From Zantedeschia hybrid cultivar (Eukaryota > Streptophyta > Magnoliopsida > Alismatales > Araceae), in NCBI GenBank assembly GCA_030544215.1, contig JARZZO010000012.1:39037194-39101193 (forward strand): 64,000 nt of DNA, read 5' to 3'. Below the pieces are notes generated by a model. The model saw only the letters and a list, made by a program, of their open reading frames with translations, made no database searches and had not been told where the DNA came from. The number at the start of each line of letters is the position of its first letter. The first letter of the stretch is position 1. Made by a program: the position numbers and the translations under genes. Of this stretch, positions 1-12,129 are shown in pieces.

Positions 1-119
1 GCTCTGTCCATAGTCTCATATAAATATCCCATATCCGATCTTCTTTCTCCATCACAAGATCGTAAGATACGGACAAACGATTCTACAATATTTAACATCG
101 CTTGCAACCCCCTGTAGAA

Positions 120-1790
120 TGGCCTAGACTGAATTAGATCAGCCACTTTCTTACCTTTCTCTCTGATACATACCGCAATATGTGATTCTCCCAATTTTCT
201 GATGCCACCATCTTAATCAAGTTGTTCTTTTGTTGACTTAAACTATCTAGAGAGATATATTGAGATGTAAACCTGGAAGCTTCCGGACGAAACAACTCTC
301 TTCCATGAGTATGTGTGCGCATGATATCCATAATGTTGTTGTGGTTGTAGATAAATGTGGTGATAAATCGACCACTCTTGACCACTCCATCTATCATCGG
401 ATCAGAGCAAATGTCTTCAAACATCAAGTCAATACAATGAGTAGAACAGGGAACCTAGTATAGATGTTGTCTCTTCTGCATCAATATTTTTCCAGTTAAC
501 TTGAACGTCGCTGCATTATCCGTAACCACTTGGACAATCTTTTTTTCGCTCACTTTTCCACCATTTGATCCATTAATTCATATAGGTACTGAGCATTTTT
601 TATCTTTCCAGATGCATTAATAGACTTCCAAAATACGGTTCTGGCTTTGCAGTAAATTAATAAGTTGATCATACTTCTTCTTGTTACCTCTGTAAAGTTT
701 CATACGTGATAAGAAATCAGAAAGAGACCCATTCGTATTAAGAAAAAAAAAATGAAGATAAGATTTATGTACTTGTCCATCCATCGCACATTAAAGTGCA
801 TCTATACTCATCCCATATCCTTTCAAATGATGTAATATATGTTCGGATGTCGTCAACTTCCAAATCCAAGTACTTGTTGTATATCTCATATGGGAAAGGC
901 CCCTAAACCCCTTTGCCAACTTCTTGTATGGTCTCGATCATGGACTCATAATATGGTCCCTTGGCAGCATTAGTAGGGATATTGTTATAGAAAAACCACC
1001 TAGATGTAGCTCTCCCTATCTTCTCCTTACAAAATTTTAAGTTCTTGAATGCAACACTAATAGAAGGTTGTTTATCCCTCTTCTTGGTAAGGAAGAGATT
1101 TATTGGACCTACTCTAGGATCTCCAGCTCTAGTGAACTGCTGAGGTAGCTCCTCGTATGCATTAGTGCTCATGCCAGTGCTAGTGCTCCATTGTCCAGAA
1201 GGTGTGGAGCCACTTCCTTGTCCTCAATATCTTCTAGTATGTCGAAATAAGTCATCATCTGCAAAGGACCGTCGGCTTGCTTCCATTGCACGTCGCAATT
1301 CAGCTTTAAATGTAAAAGAAAAAAAATTAATCTACTTTAACTTTTTGTCTGAAAACGTTAAATGAAGAACATGAAAATAAGTTAAATAAGAAACTTACTT
1401 GTATCCCAATCATCAACATTTATAGGTTGATTACTTCCACCAAGCCGGACTCCAGCATCATACCTTTGCGTTGGTTCAGACAACTCCTCTCGAATTTCCT
1501 GTCTTTTTCTGGCAGTACTTGCTTTGCTGGATTCCTTCTCCTTCATATAAGTTCGAAATTGGATCCTAACTTTTGAACGAACTCGAGTACAAGCTACTAC
1601 TTCACCTTTTATTCCAGCAAGATGTTGTTTGAATCGGTAAACCCCGCCAGAGACGACCCGGTTGCAATATTTGCATTGTACCTTTCTCTGGCCCATGTCC
1701 ACCGGTGTGCAATGACCCTAAGCAGGATCAACACTAGGAGGATTCTCAGAGGATCGTTTAGCAGCACCTTGAGATGCCATTTCTTCACAG
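120..1790 (-). pseudogene. hAT-1 transposase fragment (BED finger plus DUF659 region)
   Basis: Broken hAT transposase, read right to left. 1382-1702 encodes a BED zinc finger: the CKYC pair, then FKQHLAGIKG and a downstream Cys. 903-1172 encodes the linker (FLTKKRDKQPS, then FFYNNIPTNAAKGPYYESM), which ends at an in-frame TAG (complement of 903-905) where related proteins read through into PYEIYNKYLDLEVDDI. About 480-900 holds a disrupted DUF659 region (KKIVQVVTDNAATF near 500-545). 134-427 holds the segment MMFEDI...GRFITTFIYNHNNI. The dimerisation domain would be left of the window. The same TAG occurs in hAT-5. The product would bind DNA and cut transposon ends in the nucleus; this copy looks inactive. 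Confidence 0.8.
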
Positions 1791-1914
1791 CACAAGAAGA
1801 GGAGAGATTGTGGAGCTTGTAGTAGTGATCTCGTGGGAGAGACCGAGAGAGAATTCTATGATCGAGAGAGTGGGAGAGAGAGCAAGAATGTTAGGAGGTT
1901 CAAAGGACGGGTAG

Positions 1915-2111
1915 TCAAACTAGCCGTTGGGGGTTGGGTTGGGCCGATCCGAGCCGACCCGGCCCGATCCTTCCTCAGATTGTGCGATCTGACTCGGATC
2001 GGCCGATCCGAGTCTTGGACTCGGCCAGGAAACCCGGGATCAGCACAGATGGCCCAAAACCATTCCGACTCGAGCGATCCTTGCCGATCCGAGCCGGATT
2101 TTTGAACCTTG
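1915..2111. repeat. hAT-1 subterminal GATCCG/CGGATC array
   Basis: Dense, GC-rich cluster of short direct and inverted GATCCGA, GGATCGG and CCGATCC motifs within about 200 bp of the element end. In well-studied hATs (Ac, Tam3) subterminal repeats of this sort are transposase-binding sites. The same arrangement is at the ends of hAT-2, hAT-4 and hAT-5. Long open frames on both strands here are by-products of the GC-rich repeat. Confidence 0.7.
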
Positions 2112-4150
2112 ATTATCATCATCATCATCCTCTAAGTCAACCTTCGGATCATGACTTTCTGCATGCTCCTGATCATGACCTGAACTAACAATATATTCAT
2201 CATTTTGTTCTCCACTTGCTGTTGCTGCTAATATTTCTACCGCCAAGAAGGTGTTTGGACGAGGGCCCTCATCAGGATCTATTGTCTCGTCGAATTCTGG
2301 CTCCCTACGATCTGTTGTTTTGGCAACCCATGCAACTATAGGATCCTCATCATCTTGAAGGTAATTAAGATCAGTGGGATCATAATCACCCTCTCCCTTC
2401 TTTGCATCATGTTGCAAAAATCCTCAGCTTCATATTATAGTGGACATACACAAGCTTGTCCAAGTGGATGTGTGACAACCGATTCCTGATCTTTGTATGT
2501 ATCAGTGCAAACGTAGACAAGTTCCGCTCACATCCACTGGAGGAAGAAGTCTGTGACAAGATTTTGATGGCTAGGTCTCTCAACGTTGGTGCATACATTC
2601 CATAATTCAACTACCAATCGGCTACAAAACAAACAATAGAAGTCTATCAATATATGAAAAATAAAAAGAGCAGTATGTAAAAGTGTTTTTCTAAACAAAG
2701 TTCTTTTTATACCAACATCAGATCTCTCACGGCCAGCTATAACTGATGGCTCTGCAAATGTCCCTACTGCCTCCCGAAAGATTTTTATCTGCATAATTAA
2801 CAGTGTTATTATGATCTTTGTATAACAGACGCAAATATATGATAGAATAATAGACTGGCCACTTTACTTCATTAATTGCCTCTGCTGCTGCATTCGGATC
2901 ACCCACAAGTTAGTTGACCACCATTGTTACAACAACAATCAAGTCATCATTGTACGCCAACGAATCAGCGTACTAAAATGCCGGATGGAGATAATATGTT
3001 GTAATAAAAGAAAATCACCCATCAAGCATCATTATAAAAGTTAAAATTATTACCAAAGGTCATGAAATGTAAATTGTTCTCCTATCATATGCAACTCTCT
3101 GCCCATCTGGAAGTCCCACCTCCTTCCTACAATCTTCAATAATTCATCTGTATATGTTCTTGAGATTATAGGTATCTTCTTTTTTGCAGCCTCCAATTTG
3201 GCGTATACCAACCCTAAGGTTAGTGTCCGATCTCCATCCACGCAGCGCAAGACCTCATATAATGGCTCAATAAGCTGTACAATAAGTTTTATCTTAATCC
3301 AGAAATCACTGTTGTTCACCAATCTTTCAATCTTCTTTCCCTCGTCTGTCCCAGCAATTGTAGAGTGCATCCATTTGTCACTTCTAAACATTTGTTTAAA
3401 GCCTACTTCATGTTTCAACATACTCTGTAAGGCAATGAAGTTGGTGGCAAATCTTGTGATTACAGGCCTTAACAACTTACTATGTGTATGATCCTTCATC
3501 AATTTGAATATATAAGAATAGTTGTAGATGTATCATGTAATCTTCTGTGCTTTGGCAACATTCTTCTTGACATGATCCAGTTGTCCAGTTTCTTTCAGCA
3601 TCAAATCTACACAGTAGGCTGCATACGGGGTCTAGAACAAATGAGGTCTGCGGAGCATTAGCTCCTCTCCTGCCTTCTTATATGCGGAGCCATTATCTGT
3701 CACTACTTGGACAATGTACTTCTCGCCAATTTCCTCCATGGCATTGTCCATAAATTGCATAATGTATTCATGATTGTGTATCTGATTTGATACATCAACA
3801 GACTTATGATATAATACTTGTTTGTCGTAATACACAAGAAAATTAATAAGACTGCTCTTGGTGGTCTCTGACCAGCCATCACACATCAGGGTAACTCCAT
3901 ATTTCTCCCACTTTTTCTTGAAAGAACCAATGTACTGCTTGATCTCCTTTACCTCATCATCAAGATATTTTCCTACTAATTCTTTTGGAGTGGGGGGTTT
4001 AACATGTAACCCTTGAGCTTGTGCTTCATGGATCATACTAGAATAGTAAGGGTTGTTTGCTGCATTGAAGGGGATGTCTGCATGATGTCAAAATTTTGTC
4101 ACAGTCCTTCCCAATATATATCTTGGACCACTCTTCTTATTGTAGCAAAG
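2112..4150 (-). pseudogene. hAT-2 transposase (DUF659 and C-terminal dimerisation domains), broken
   Basis: Right to left: about 4150-3632 encodes HADIPFNAANNPYYSSMIHE, then PPTPKELVGKYL, VTLMCDGWSET and QVVTDNGSAYKKAGEEL, a DUF659-type core with the DGW and VTDN motifs. 3502-3050 encodes KDHTHSKLLRPVITRFATNF and VQLIEPLYEVLRCVDGD (central helical domain), ending ELLKIVGRRWDFQM. 2610-2407 encodes the hAT dimerisation motif LAIKILSQTSSSSGCERNLS, then FALIHTKIRNRL. 2417-2112 is an acidic tail cut by hAT-1. No BED finger is recognisable upstream. Stops, gaps and the nested insertion mark it as a pseudogene. Confidence 0.8.
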
Positions 4151-4720
4151 TGTATGAAGAACATAAATATAAGTTGAGACATGTCCAAAATTCATATACA
4201 AGTATCACATTTAAACATTATTAAGTAATAATATATTATACCATTAACTAATTTAATTACTTCAAAATAAGATTTCAAATTAAAATTTTTATACTTAAAA
4301 CATATAAGTTAAAATATAGATGTAAATCTAATCATTTTTTACTTCTATAATGTAAAGTATACAATTTATAAATTATTTTTTATTTTATTTTATATTTTAA
4401 TAATCACATTAATACATTAATCTTCATAACTTAAGAGTTTGAATGAAATTCTAAGTTAAACATGTAAAACTCATAGATTTATGCCCATCATCACATAAAT
4501 AGATAATTTATTGATTTTTTCTCTATTTTTTTGATATTTAATAAAAATCTACCTCAAATTTAAACAAATCTAGATTTTTTTCATGTCAAATTTACAAAGA
4601 GACAATAGATCTACCTCTTTTTCATCTCTTAATATCCTAAACAACATCAAACAACAAGAAAAGAAGATGACAAAAAAAAAAAGGGTTCGGATGTTTACCT
4701 TCTTGAAACTAGATGAAAAC
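4140..4720. other. AT-rich non-coding stretch within hAT-2
   Basis: Very AT-rich DNA without a convincing reading frame. Its position between the 5' terminus and the first coding block of hAT-2 suggests an intron or leader region. Confidence 0.4.
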
Positions 4721-4879
4721 GTTCAAAAGAGATAGAAAACCTCTTTCCTTTCCAACAAAATCAACTTCAAACCTTCAAAAACACTTGGATTTCCTAAAAG
4801 CACCAAGAGAAATAGAAGCAAGAAGAGGGGGGAAGGGTTTGGAAGGGTGCAGCTCCTTTGGCTGGTGCGTTTCTGTCCG

Positions 4880-5167
4880 AACATAAACGTTGCTGACAGT
4901 TTTAGGGGTTTAAAGCCCCGCATTGTATCGGATCTCAATGTCTCAGGCCGTATCGGGTCGGATCTCAGCGACTCGACTTGTGTCGGGCCAGATCGCACCG
5001 GTTCGCTGCGAGACGGTGCGATCCAGCCCGATACAAGCCGAGTCGATGCGATCCGGTGGCGGTTCAAACCGAATCGGGTGAGCCGACTGTGCCAGCGCAT
5101 TGGGTAGGCCCAGATCCCAGTCGACTCGTATGAGTCGGCACGATCCGGTACGATACGGCTAACCTTG
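4880..5167. repeat. hAT-2 terminal and subterminal GC-rich repeats
   Basis: Cluster of TCGGATC, GATCCGGT, GTATCGG and GACTCG motifs leading to the terminus CTAACCTTG at 5167. The motif set differs from that of the hAT-1/4/5 family but is organised the same way. Minus-strand open frames across it, including an apparent 154-codon one, are read as shadows. Confidence 0.55.
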
Positions 5168-5201
5168 GGGACACCTAGATGTAACATTACGTTTGTAGCT
5201 C

Positions 5202-5270
5202 CTTAGATTCTGAATAGAGTAGGATAGGGTTCTGTCTTAGATTCTGAATAAAGTAGGATGGTGTTCTGGT
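5202..5270. repeat. 34-bp tandem duplication
   Basis: Two adjacent copies starting at 5202 and 5236 share CTTAGATTCTGAATA.AGTA and TAGGATRGKGTTCTG, with a few mismatches. Confidence 0.7.
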
Positions 5271-5573
5271 ACAGGTCTGTACACGCACCATCTCTGAAGG
5301 AGTATTTGATGACCACACCCTACAAAAAGGGACACACCTCCCCTAACCACATCCACAATGCTCAGGATTCCTTCCTGGAGGCTTGAGAAATTGGTTGTAG
5401 AACTAGGTTCCATGTTCTTAGCTCTGGATTCCTTATTCTACATTTCTTTGATTCCCAGCCACAAACTCCTTTCCTTGGTACCCAACTTGCAGAGGCAGTT
5501 TACCAGCAAAGCAGGATTGAAGTCTTGAACATTTGCAGTGCTGAAATCCTTGCTTTTATACATTGGGCCTTTG

Positions 5574-6010
5574 GATTTTTTTTTGACGTGGATGATACCA
5601 CTTGTATTATGAAACAAAAGTGAGATATACAAGTAAGAAGGGGATGAAAGACAAAAGTCCCTTCATACAAAACACCAAGGCAGTGTTTTTACGTCAACCC
5701 TCTCCAAGAAGACAGAGTTAAGAGGAGTTACAGTTATGCACATTACAAGAGATCCTTGTCCATTCTCTGGCTTTTTCACAAAGAAAAGAGAAGACCCTGT
5801 GCAGGGTCATAGCCTCTGGATTGTAGATGAGTATGCTGGAAAGTGTCGCCTTGTACAAAACCAACCTTCCACCCTTTCTTGCTTTTTACAAACTCTGCCC
5901 CAGACTTGTGAAGGTGAAAAAAGTGTTACAAGGAAGATGGGGAAACTAGGAAGTATTACCTTGCACAAATCGTCCACCAATGGCAACCTTACTTTCTGCC
6001 CAGCCAATCT
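5574..6010 (-). mobile_element. L1-type LINE 3'-end fragment
   Basis: On the minus strand the right-to-left sequence ends CAAGTGGTATCATCCACGTC followed by eight or nine A (+ strand T-run near 5574-5584). This form of 3' end resembles the end of the L1 at 11240-11308 (ACATGTGGTACCATCCAC plus A-tract). The upstream part has no recognisable domain. Confidence 0.45.
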
Positions 6011-7069
6011 CGTGTCATACCATCCTCAGAATTAGTCTCTTTGATCTCTGACATAGATAGCACCCCTTGACATCATGATTCTCCAGTTTCACGTGGGTTG
6101 TTCTCCAGCTTCAGACAGTGTTGCTCAAGCTGGACTTGGGTGCCTTCATAAGTTGTAATTGCTATGAAAATTGATGGAAGAATGTTGAAATTTCATAGAT
6201 ATATATCTTATCTTCTTGTTGCACCAAGGCACCCCAAAAGTGCAGTCCACATTCCAAGAGGCTCCCATTCTGCATGGTCTGGGGAGGGTCAATACTACGT
6301 TCTTTATCCCTTGGTTTCTGCAAAACAGCAGTTTGTAGAAATTTTGTTAAGATATGCATTGATCGTTTGTAAATTTAGAGGGATATGGAACATCAACAAT
6401 CAATTGTCATAGGTATACACATCTAGCATATCTCGACATCTAAATACATGGTCATCACCGAAGGCCTAATGCTGTAGATGTCTATGTGATCAAAAAATTC
6501 ATACTAACTGAACAATCAGGTAGTGGAACTCTTCTGATGCACCTCATACTGCACACATTCTCACTGTGAAAATGAGTCTTCTGTGTCTGGGAGCACACTG
6601 CTGAGGTACACATGCACTAGGACCATTTGTGGTGTGTATGTGTATGTTTAATGCAGAAACCAGTAATTGATAACGGCATATAACTATGATAGATTGTAGG
6701 GACAGTAGGAATAGGCATTGTCAGACAAAATAGCAGTTCAGTGTTGTTGCATATTGACTGTCTTTGTGTATCTCAAGAATGATTGTATTAGTATGTTGGG
6801 CGATCGAATGAACATATAACATGTGTCAATTAGTGCAATAAAATGGGTTACTCTTTTTCACCCTTTGAAAGTGCCAATTATTTGACTAGCTAGTTAGTTC
6901 TAAGAGTAAAGAATAGATTGCACCATAATTCATGGCTATTTCTGGTAAACATCATTAATGTTTACTATACATCTAAGACAAAATAATATCCTCTCTCCGC
7001 CTTTTGTTAAAAGTAGACATGTACACATGCTAACCATAATTCTGACATCAAGCATCTATTACCCTGCAG

Positions 7070-7117
7070 TTATGATCCTCGCAAGCGTATAACTGCAGCC
7101 CAAGCCCTGGACCATGA
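7070..7117 (+). CDS. CDKE1: CDKE;1 (plant CDK8) exon: end of kinase domain
   Basis: The 48-nt exon reads YDPRKRITAAQALDHE with the last codon split, preceded by acceptor CTGCAG and followed by donor GA|GTAATA. This is the end of the CDK8/CDKE catalytic domain (subdomain XI, with the invariant Arg of PRKR). Joined to the exon at 39189 it gives ...ALDHEYFRIDPLPGRN, the family's typical sequence. The protein is the kinase of the Mediator kinase module, acting in the nucleus with cyclin C, MED12 and MED13 on RNA polymerase II transcription. The first base (T) completes a codon from an exon left of the window; if that residue is Asp it replaces the usual Glu of MLEYDP. It is followed by a 32-kb intron. 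Confidence 0.88.
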
Positions 7118-7650
7118 GTAATACATAGGCTCAACACCTTTATTTTTCTTGTGCTTCTTTTTATAGTGTCGTTTCTTTTATTTCTGAAATTGTTTTTAAT
7201 CTCAGTTATGTTGTTCAACCTTTCTCTTGTGGACTGCTTATTGAGTCCTTTGCCTATGATTTTTTATTTTAATAATTGGTGAACTTTTGAAGTCTCACAA
7301 TGTTCTGACCTAGTCATAAGAATTAATTTCACAAGTATTCATATCTGTTGATAAAGTTACTGGCAATTTCTGATCTCTTGAGAAATCTTTGTGTTGACAA
7401 ACCAACAATTGACAGCCAGCCCACCTACAGATTGTGATTATAAATCTAGTCAGTCATTAAGCTGGTCTAATATGCATCTAAGTTGAATATGTCGTAGGAG
7501 TGTTCTTGTAGCCTGAAGGGTGAGGTTTTCTAGACTACCAGTGTGACTCAATGGAGGCCTTCAGGCTGTTGGATCAAACAAGTAAATGGACTTTGGATCA
7601 TTTCACTTCTACAGAAACATTGGATTTCTACATCATCAAGGTTTGGCGTC

Positions 7651-7806
7651 TGCAACAGTCCTAGTTGGTAGTGGAACAGTCCTAGTTGGTAGTGAAGTTT
7701 AATCAATAGTGGCCAACACATAACCTAACCCCCCAAATTGTCTAATGTCTAGTTAGTAGCAAACAGGTAGTGGGCAACACATAACCAAACCATCCAAATC
7801 GTCTGA
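7651..7806. repeat. Local short duplications
   Basis: Contains a 21-bp tandem pair (AACAGTCCTAGTTGGTAGTG twice, around 7655-7692) followed by a diverged pair of about 60 bp sharing CAACACATAACC and CCAAAT.GTCT. The rest of 7118-8050 is unassigned intron. Confidence 0.6.
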
Positions 7807-8059
7807 AAATTCTGTTTGCATTTAGTGGAATTTCTATCATAGGTCGAGATACGACAAGTGGCCTTCTGTTCAATTGTTTAGTTTGATATTAAGGCCAAAA
7901 AGGAGATCAATGGTGTAATTTGCTTCATCCTTACTGATCCATATGTGCTAAACTTTTAGATAAACTGTAAAGGTTTCCCTTAATAAAAATATTTCCTTCT
8001 TCTAACTTTCATTATCCAAAGTCATTGAATAATTTAGAAACCCACCTTTGCAAATTTAT

Positions 8060-11000
8060 CGAAAAAGTAAAGCACGGAAGAAAAGAAGTAGATGTACTGT
8101 TAAAATTTTACCTATTCCGAATGTTGCCTTCACCTGGTCTAATCTTAGAGAGGATCCTGTCCTCTCGAGATTAGATTGGTTCTTGGTCACAGTTGATTGG
8201 GTGGATCATTTTCCTTTGTTGCAGGCAGAATGTATGACAAGGACTGTTTCAGATCATCGGCCTATTCTTCTTCGGTCCCACCGTTCCCTTGGCAGAGGTG
8301 GCCACCTTTCAGGATGGAGAAGTACTGGATCAGGGAGGAAGGCTTTGATGAGTTGGTGTCCCAAGTCTCGTCAGGTGTGCATCCTGGATCAAATGCCATA
8401 GCATGCTTCGTAACCAAACTCAAACCCCTGGCTGTGGAATTGACCAAGTGGGGTGCTTCCAAGACACTCCCTGTTAAAGCAGCAAAGGACAGGGTTGTTG
8501 AGCAGCTGGAGACACTTGATGCATTAGAGGAGGTAGGCCTCTTGGATGCTGAGGACAAGGTGCGAAGGGAGTGTCTCAGACAGGACTTTGACGAGATTCT
8601 GCTGAAAGAGGAGATTTTTTGGAAGAAGAGGGCTAGAGAGAGATGGATCAAAGAGGGGGACAGAAACACTACATATTTTCAGATATTGGTGTCAGGTAGG
8701 AGGAGAGTGAACCATATCAATTGCCTCAAGGATGGGATCCACATCTTCTATTCTGATGAACAGATCAGATCTCAATGTCTCATGCTAGGAATTTCTTTTC
8801 TAGGTTGTTCTTGGAGGATTGCTTTATTAGATTGTTGGTGACAAATGGTCTTCTCCCATCCATTACCCCGGAGGAGAGGGAGGGTCTTTCCTCCCCTTTC
8901 TCTGAGGAGGAAGTTATGAGAGCTGCTTAGCACTTGATGGGGATAAGGCCCCTGGACTGGATTGTTTTCCCCTTATTTTCTATCAGCACTGTTGGGGCAT
9001 TATCAAATCTGATGTCTTGCAGGCTTTGCTGGACTTCCAGGAGGGTGGAGCTCATCTTCCGGGTATTAACAAGACCTTCTTGGTCCTGTTCCTTAAGAAG
9101 GAGGGGGTGGATTCTTTGAGGGACTTTCGACCCATTAGCCTTTTAAATGGGCTTTACAAGATCATTAGTAAGATTCTGGCATGCAGATTTGAGAAGGTGG
9201 TTTCTGGGGTGGTTAGCTGCAATTAGGGAGCCTTCATTAGGGGGCGGCGTAACTAGGAGAATTTCATTGTTGCCCATGAGTGCCTTCACTCTATGAAGCT
9301 ACATCGAAGACAAGGTCTAGTATTGAAGCTGGAATTTGAGAAGGCTTATGACAGGGTTAGCTGGGACTACTTGTCTCAGGTTCTAAGGAACATGGGTTTT
9401 GGTGACAAATGATCGTCATGGGTTAGAGCATGCGTTTGCTTCCTTTGCTGTCCTTGTTAACGGGACTCCTACTAGTTATTCCTCAGTGGTAGAGGCCTTC
9501 GACAAGGCGACCCTATGTCACCACTCCTCTTTGTCCTTGTGGCGCATATTATCAGTTGAACTGGACAAGGGCTGTATCTGCCGACTTGATTGATGGCCTC
9601 TAGGTGGCACAGCATGGGATTCCTCTCTCTCATCTTCAGTATTCGGATGATACCATCCTTTTTATCCATGGGGTGAAGGAACAATGCTATATAGCCAGGT
9701 TACCGCTAGAATTGATTGAGGAGGTTACAGGGTTGAAGGTGAACTTTACAAAGGGTCTGCTACTAGGTATTTATATGGGAGAACAGGAGTTAGACAAGGC
9801 TTCCCTTATTTTGGACGTTCCTCTGGGGGAGTTCCCCATCGCTTACTTAGGGATGCCTTTGTATCGGGGCTCCCTCAAGTGTAAGGACTGGTATTTCTAT
9901 AGTGAAAAAATTTGAGAAGAGACTAGCAAGGTAGAAGGGGAGGCTCATCTCTTAGCAGGCTGACACTTTGCAGTTTGGTCCTGGACAGCCTCCTGTCTCT
10001 TCACTTTTTAAGATCCCTAAGAGTCTAAGATAGTGATCAGCAAGTTGTATTCCCTACAGGCTAGATTCTTCTGGCATGGCAGTGGGGATGTCAAGAGAGG
10101 GGGTTATAGTGTCTCTTGGTCTAAGATCTGCATGAGCAAGAAGAATGGGGGTCTCGGGCTGAAGAATATTGACACCTTCCATTTGGCTCTCCTTTCTAAA
10201 TGGCTGTAGAAGTTGGTTATGTCTGAGGACAAATTGTGGTGGGAGATCATTTCTCAAAAGTACAGCCATTCCAGAGTGTGGGATGTAGTACCGGCAGTGA
10301 CCAATTTTATCTCCTCGATTTTGAAGGGAATCTTGCATAGTGCGGATAATTCTTGTCTGGCTCCCACATATCCATTGGTGACAGCTTCCTCCACCCTATT
10401 TTGGCTGGATAGATGGAGCACCCAGTTACCCTTGAAGCAGCAGTTCCTGTGGGTGTTTCTCAAAACTCCCTAGCTCATGTCGGTGCTTTTTGTGAGTCAG
10501 ATGGGGGACTTCTCTTTTGGAGGCCCACTTTTAGGAGAAACCTTATTGAGGAGGAGATTTTGGATTTGAGTCAGATGCTGGATATGCTGCAATCCATCAG
10601 CTTAAACCCTAATGAACTAGACAGATGGATGGCCCTGCTATGGAACACAAAAGGTCAATTTTCAGTTAGTTCCATGTATTCCAGGACTGTAGACAGAGGT
10701 TTGAGGTTTCAGTTTCTTTCAGAGTTTTGGAAGACGAAGAGTCCCCTTAAGGTGAAGATCCTCTTATAGCGAGCCTCCTTGGATAGGCTTTCGATGTGTG
10801 ACAGATTGGCTTGCTTCATGCCCGAAGTGGTCAACCTCTACAGCCTGTGCGGCATTGAAGAAGAGTCTAGGGACCATGTGTTTTGCACCTGCTCCTTTGC
10901 GGTTGATGTATGTAATCTTCTGCGGCGTAGGCTCCAGCTTCCACCTAGGCAGTGGGACTCGATGGACTGTTTACTCAGTAAGTGGGGTAGGCCTTGGTCC

Positions 11001-11308
11001 ACGAAGGAGGATAACACTCTATGGTAGCTGATTCTTTATGCTACCTTTTGGGCCTTATGGTGGGAAAGGAACAACAGGATCTTCACAGAAAGGAAGCTAC
11101 TTCCCCGGAGCATGTGGGGTCTTTTGTTTGTCGTCAAGGAGTGGGCCAATTTTTTTTTTTTGTAGAGTGGATACTTGTAATTCCCCCTATTTTGTTGCTT
11201 GGGAGAGAATTGATCTGCACCTCCTTGGTGCCTTTTGTATATCCCTCTTTTGATATAGTACATGTGGTACCATCCACTTTCAAATAAAAGAAAAAAAGGA
11301 AAAAAAAC
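8060..11308 (+). pseudogene. L1-type LINE, sense to CDKE;1, degenerate ORF2
   Basis: 5'-truncated L1-like retrotransposon. About 8125-8275 encodes the end of an AP endonuclease (VAFTWSNLREDPVLSRLDWF, then TVSDHRPI). A frameshift follows. 8197-8780 gives ERWIKEGDRNTTYFQ; reverse transcriptase follows with DFRPISLLNGLYKIISK (about 9122-9175), LEFEKAYDRVSW (about 9330) and the catalytic LQYSDDTILF (about 9635). The 3' part has KSPLKVKILL and a zf-RVT-like CGIEEESRDHVFCTC (10750-10900). It ends in an A-rich tail at 11281-11308. Several frameshifts and stops show it is dead. No clear target-site duplication was found. The 5' border is approximate. Confidence 0.8.
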
Positions 11309-12125
11309 CTTGTTGATGGAGAATGGGGGTAACTGGTGCATGGCCATGCTGCTCCCTTGTTGGACTGATCTATGGCAAGTCCCATACAGAGGGGGGATGG
11401 GTGTGAATGAAGCTATTAAAATTTTGCTTTACTAAAATTTCATGATTACACAACTAAAATAAATGTATCAGTTATATTCTTGCAGTTAGAAGGGAAGTAA
11501 GATATGGGAGAATCACAATTCACAGTACACAGTTTTTTATCCTGGTTCGGTCTTTAGACGCATCCAGTTGCTAAGATAACATATTGAGGATTCTCTGGAT
11601 GAACTGATTCAACACAGGTTTGATCTGGTGCCCTGCACGCCAAACACAGGTTGGTATGAATCGTATGATGCATGTCACCAATCACGTAAGTTGATGCAAT
11701 GTCTATCACCAACACAGATTGATAGGTGCCCATAGTAGTCAATTCCATCCCGTACTGGCCGGGACGTCCCATCCCAGTGAGTAAATGGGACAGGACAGTT
11801 TCTTACCTGTCCTTAAATTGTCCCAGTCTATCCTGGCCTGTCCTAGTCTATTTCGGCCTGTCCTGGCCTATCATAAATAGAATTTTGTATTTTAACATGA
11901 GATTTTCCTAACCACTTAAGCTCCTTGTAAACTTATTTTGGGGGTTCGTTTGATGAATATACTTCTTTGTAAACCCCATAAATCCATTCTAAATGCTCTT
12001 ATTGCATTAGTTTTGTGTTATTTCTATGTTTGTTTAGTATTATTTATTGTATATGCCTTTTATTACATTTGTCCCTTTCCCATTTTTCTTCCCTCTTGTA
12101 CACTCCCCTAACATTCCCGATGATA
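11309..12125. other. Unassigned intron interval with a short degenerate tandem repeat
   Basis: No gene recognised. 11805-11875 carries about three units of 20 bp built on GTCC.RGTCTAT.YYGGCCT. The rest is ordinary AT-rich sequence. Confidence 0.4.
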
Positions 12126-12129
12126 ATTC

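Larger units (their letters stand above)
1..2111 (-). mobile_element. hAT-1: hAT-family DNA transposon, 5' part (cut by the window edge)
   Basis: Minus-strand hAT element whose 5' terminus is at 2111, where the + strand reads TTTTTGAACCTTG. The reverse complement CAAGGTTCAAAAA matches the ends of hAT-4 and hAT-5. It is nearly collinear and highly similar to the right half of hAT-5 (about 31640-33560). The left end lies outside the window. It sits inside the coding region of hAT-2: the acidic tail of the hAT-2 ORF (a DDDDD run) is interrupted exactly at the hAT-1 terminus. The right-hand target site should be ATTATCAT (2112-2119). Its partner is not visible. Confidence 0.85.
2112..5167 (-). 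mobile_element. hAT-2: older hAT element, right (5') portion
   Basis: Minus-strand hAT whose 5' terminus is at 5167 (+ strand GGCTAACCTTG; complement CAAGGTTAGCC). hAT-1 interrupts it at 2111/2112, so the rest should continue left of hAT-1, outside the window. It holds a degenerate transposase at about 2112-4140, an AT-rich stretch at 4140-4720 with no coding signal (probably an intron or leader), and a GC-rich subterminal region at 4880-5167. The transposase differs clearly in sequence from the hAT-1/4/5 family. Confidence 0.75.
5168..7069 (+). other. CDKE;1 intron sequence upstream of the first visible exon
   Basis: Between hAT-2 and the exon at 7070. I searched it for the expected preceding CDK8-type kinase codons (a stretch like PAYDLLSKML) and found none, so the upstream exons must lie left of the window. 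It contains a short tandem repeat (5202-5270) and an L1 3'-end fragment (5574-6010). No other gene is supported. Confidence 0.6.

Noticed and set aside
4723..5187. 154-codon minus-strand open frame with hydrophobic C-terminus
   Set aside because: Covers the GC-rich terminal repeat of hAT-2 and runs across its end; no conserved domain.
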